A DNA stretch of 23,442 bases from JAUIBE01 sp035267185 (GTDB lineage Bacteria > Pseudomonadota > Gammaproteobacteria > Xanthomonadales > SZUA-36). The notes beneath the pieces were generated by a model. The model did not search any database. It worked only from the letters and a program-made list of their open reading frames with translations, and was not told the DNA's origin. Positions 23,259 through 23,442 of the stretch are shown in pieces. The stretch lies in assembly GCA_035267185.1 (NCBI GenBank), contig DATFLY010000088.1:1-23442 (forward strand), given 5' to 3'. A program made the translations under genes and the position numbers. Each line of letters starts with the position of its first letter. Positions within the stretch are counted from its first letter, which is position 1.

Positions 23259-23400
23259 CCGTCAGTGCCCCTCAAAAAACCGTATGATTCCGGGAAGCAG
23301 GCCAAAGGCGACGTGATGAAAGACACGAAGTGTCGTAATTAGGAGCCGACGCCGTCGCGGAATCATCCGAGCCTACAGGGATGTATTAATGGCGTGCTTT
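23259..23400 (+). repeat. Composite palindromic element L, copy 2
   Basis: The core at 23279-23388 runs ACCGTATGATTCCGGGAAGC to CTACAGGGATGTATTAA and matches core L at 18617-18726 in reverse complement with one difference over about 107 bases. Inner stem ATGATTC (23284-23290) pairs with GAATCAT (23360-23366). The left flank GGCCGTCAGTGCCCCTCAAA resembles the arm of copy 1 (GGCCGTCAGCATTCCCTTTA read inward), but no matching right arm was found, so this copy is less symmetrical and lacks the family-A hairpin. Confidence 0.8.
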
Positions 23401-23442
23401 TGAAAGCCCCACCGGGCCCTGGCGCTTCGTCCGTGCCCTCGC

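Larger units (their letters stand above)
22952..23442. other. Repeat-filled upstream region of ppa, no gene seen
   Basis: No coding sequence was recognised up to the end of the window. After ~77 bases of plain sequence in front of ppa come composite element S in minus orientation (23029-23134), a ~124-base GC-rich spacer (23135-23258) in which nothing was recognised, composite element L in plus orientation (about 23259-23400), and 42 more bases. Two open frames on the minus strand (23041-23244 and 23048-23326) merely read through these palindromes. Confidence 0.65.

Noticed and set aside
23041..23326. Two overlapping minus-strand frames of 67 and 92 residues upstream of ppa
   Set aside because: Both read through the S and L repeat elements, and the near-identical repeat at 18.6-18.9 kb does not keep the same coding pattern.

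Overview
The window is a chromosomal housekeeping stretch from a gammaproteobacterium, most likely in or near the Xanthomonadales (Lysobacterales) or Wenzhouxiangella-type lineages. Evidence for this is the short-LID adenylate kinase of the Xanthomonas kind, its divergent pairing with a pyrophosphate-dependent phosphofructokinase, a membrane H+-pyrophosphatase next door, mpl beside them, type II dehydroquinase (aroQ) in front of accB-accC-prmA, and a marine/environmental style of intergenic palindromic repeats. The lineage is an inference from remembered family features; no search was run.

Layout. 1-91: last codons of hemL. 92-387: no intact gene; a long hairpin and a decayed duplicate of the 3' end of the next gene. 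388-2190 (-): LtaS/OpgB-like membrane sulfatase-fold transferase. 2345-4318 (+): DedA-PAP2-LssY_C three-domain membrane protein, convergent with a Lon-substrate-binding-domain protein (4324-4905, -). 4906-5489: repeat-rich intergenic region with a 22-bp inverted repeat enclosing several hairpins, plus a REP-like palindrome. 5490-6860 (-): mpl. 6951-7193 (+): TusA-like protein. 7212-7787 (-): adk. 7908-9167 (+): PPi-type phosphofructokinase. 9168-9378: stem-loops, including an 18-bp perfect inverted repeat. 9379-11394 (+): hppA. 11463-14448 (+): dsbD with two alpha domains, then a TlpA-like thioredoxin. 14633-18485 (+): aroQ, accB, accC, prmA and a small methyltransferase, tightly packed. 18486-18984: composite palindromic repeats. 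18985-22951 (-): ppa, methyltransferase, polysaccharide deacetylase, then an S10 serine carboxypeptidase. 22952-23442: composite repeats again, in the opposite orientation.

How the genes fit together. The central theme is pyrophosphate: a PPi-using glycolytic enzyme, a PPi-driven proton pump and a soluble PPase lie within 15 kb, with adk balancing adenylates. A second theme is the envelope: recycling of peptidoglycan peptide (Mpl), lipid/phospholipid handling (DedA-PAP2), a phosphoglycerol-transferase-like enzyme, periplasmic thiol reduction (DsbD, TlpA), and a secreted S10 peptidase. A third is fatty-acid/aromatic precursor supply (aroQ, accBC) with the ribosomal methyltransferase PrmA.

The most unusual material is non-coding. 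Two ~400-bp blocks (about 18521-18942 and 23029-23400) are organised as inverted copies of each other and bracket the S10-to-ppa gene group. Each holds a 110-bp element (L) and a 56-bp element (S) whose cores are 96-99% identical between blocks, while their long flanking arms differ between copies yet in three of the four copies remain self-complementary. No CRISPR array, tRNA, rRNA or complete insertion sequence was found.
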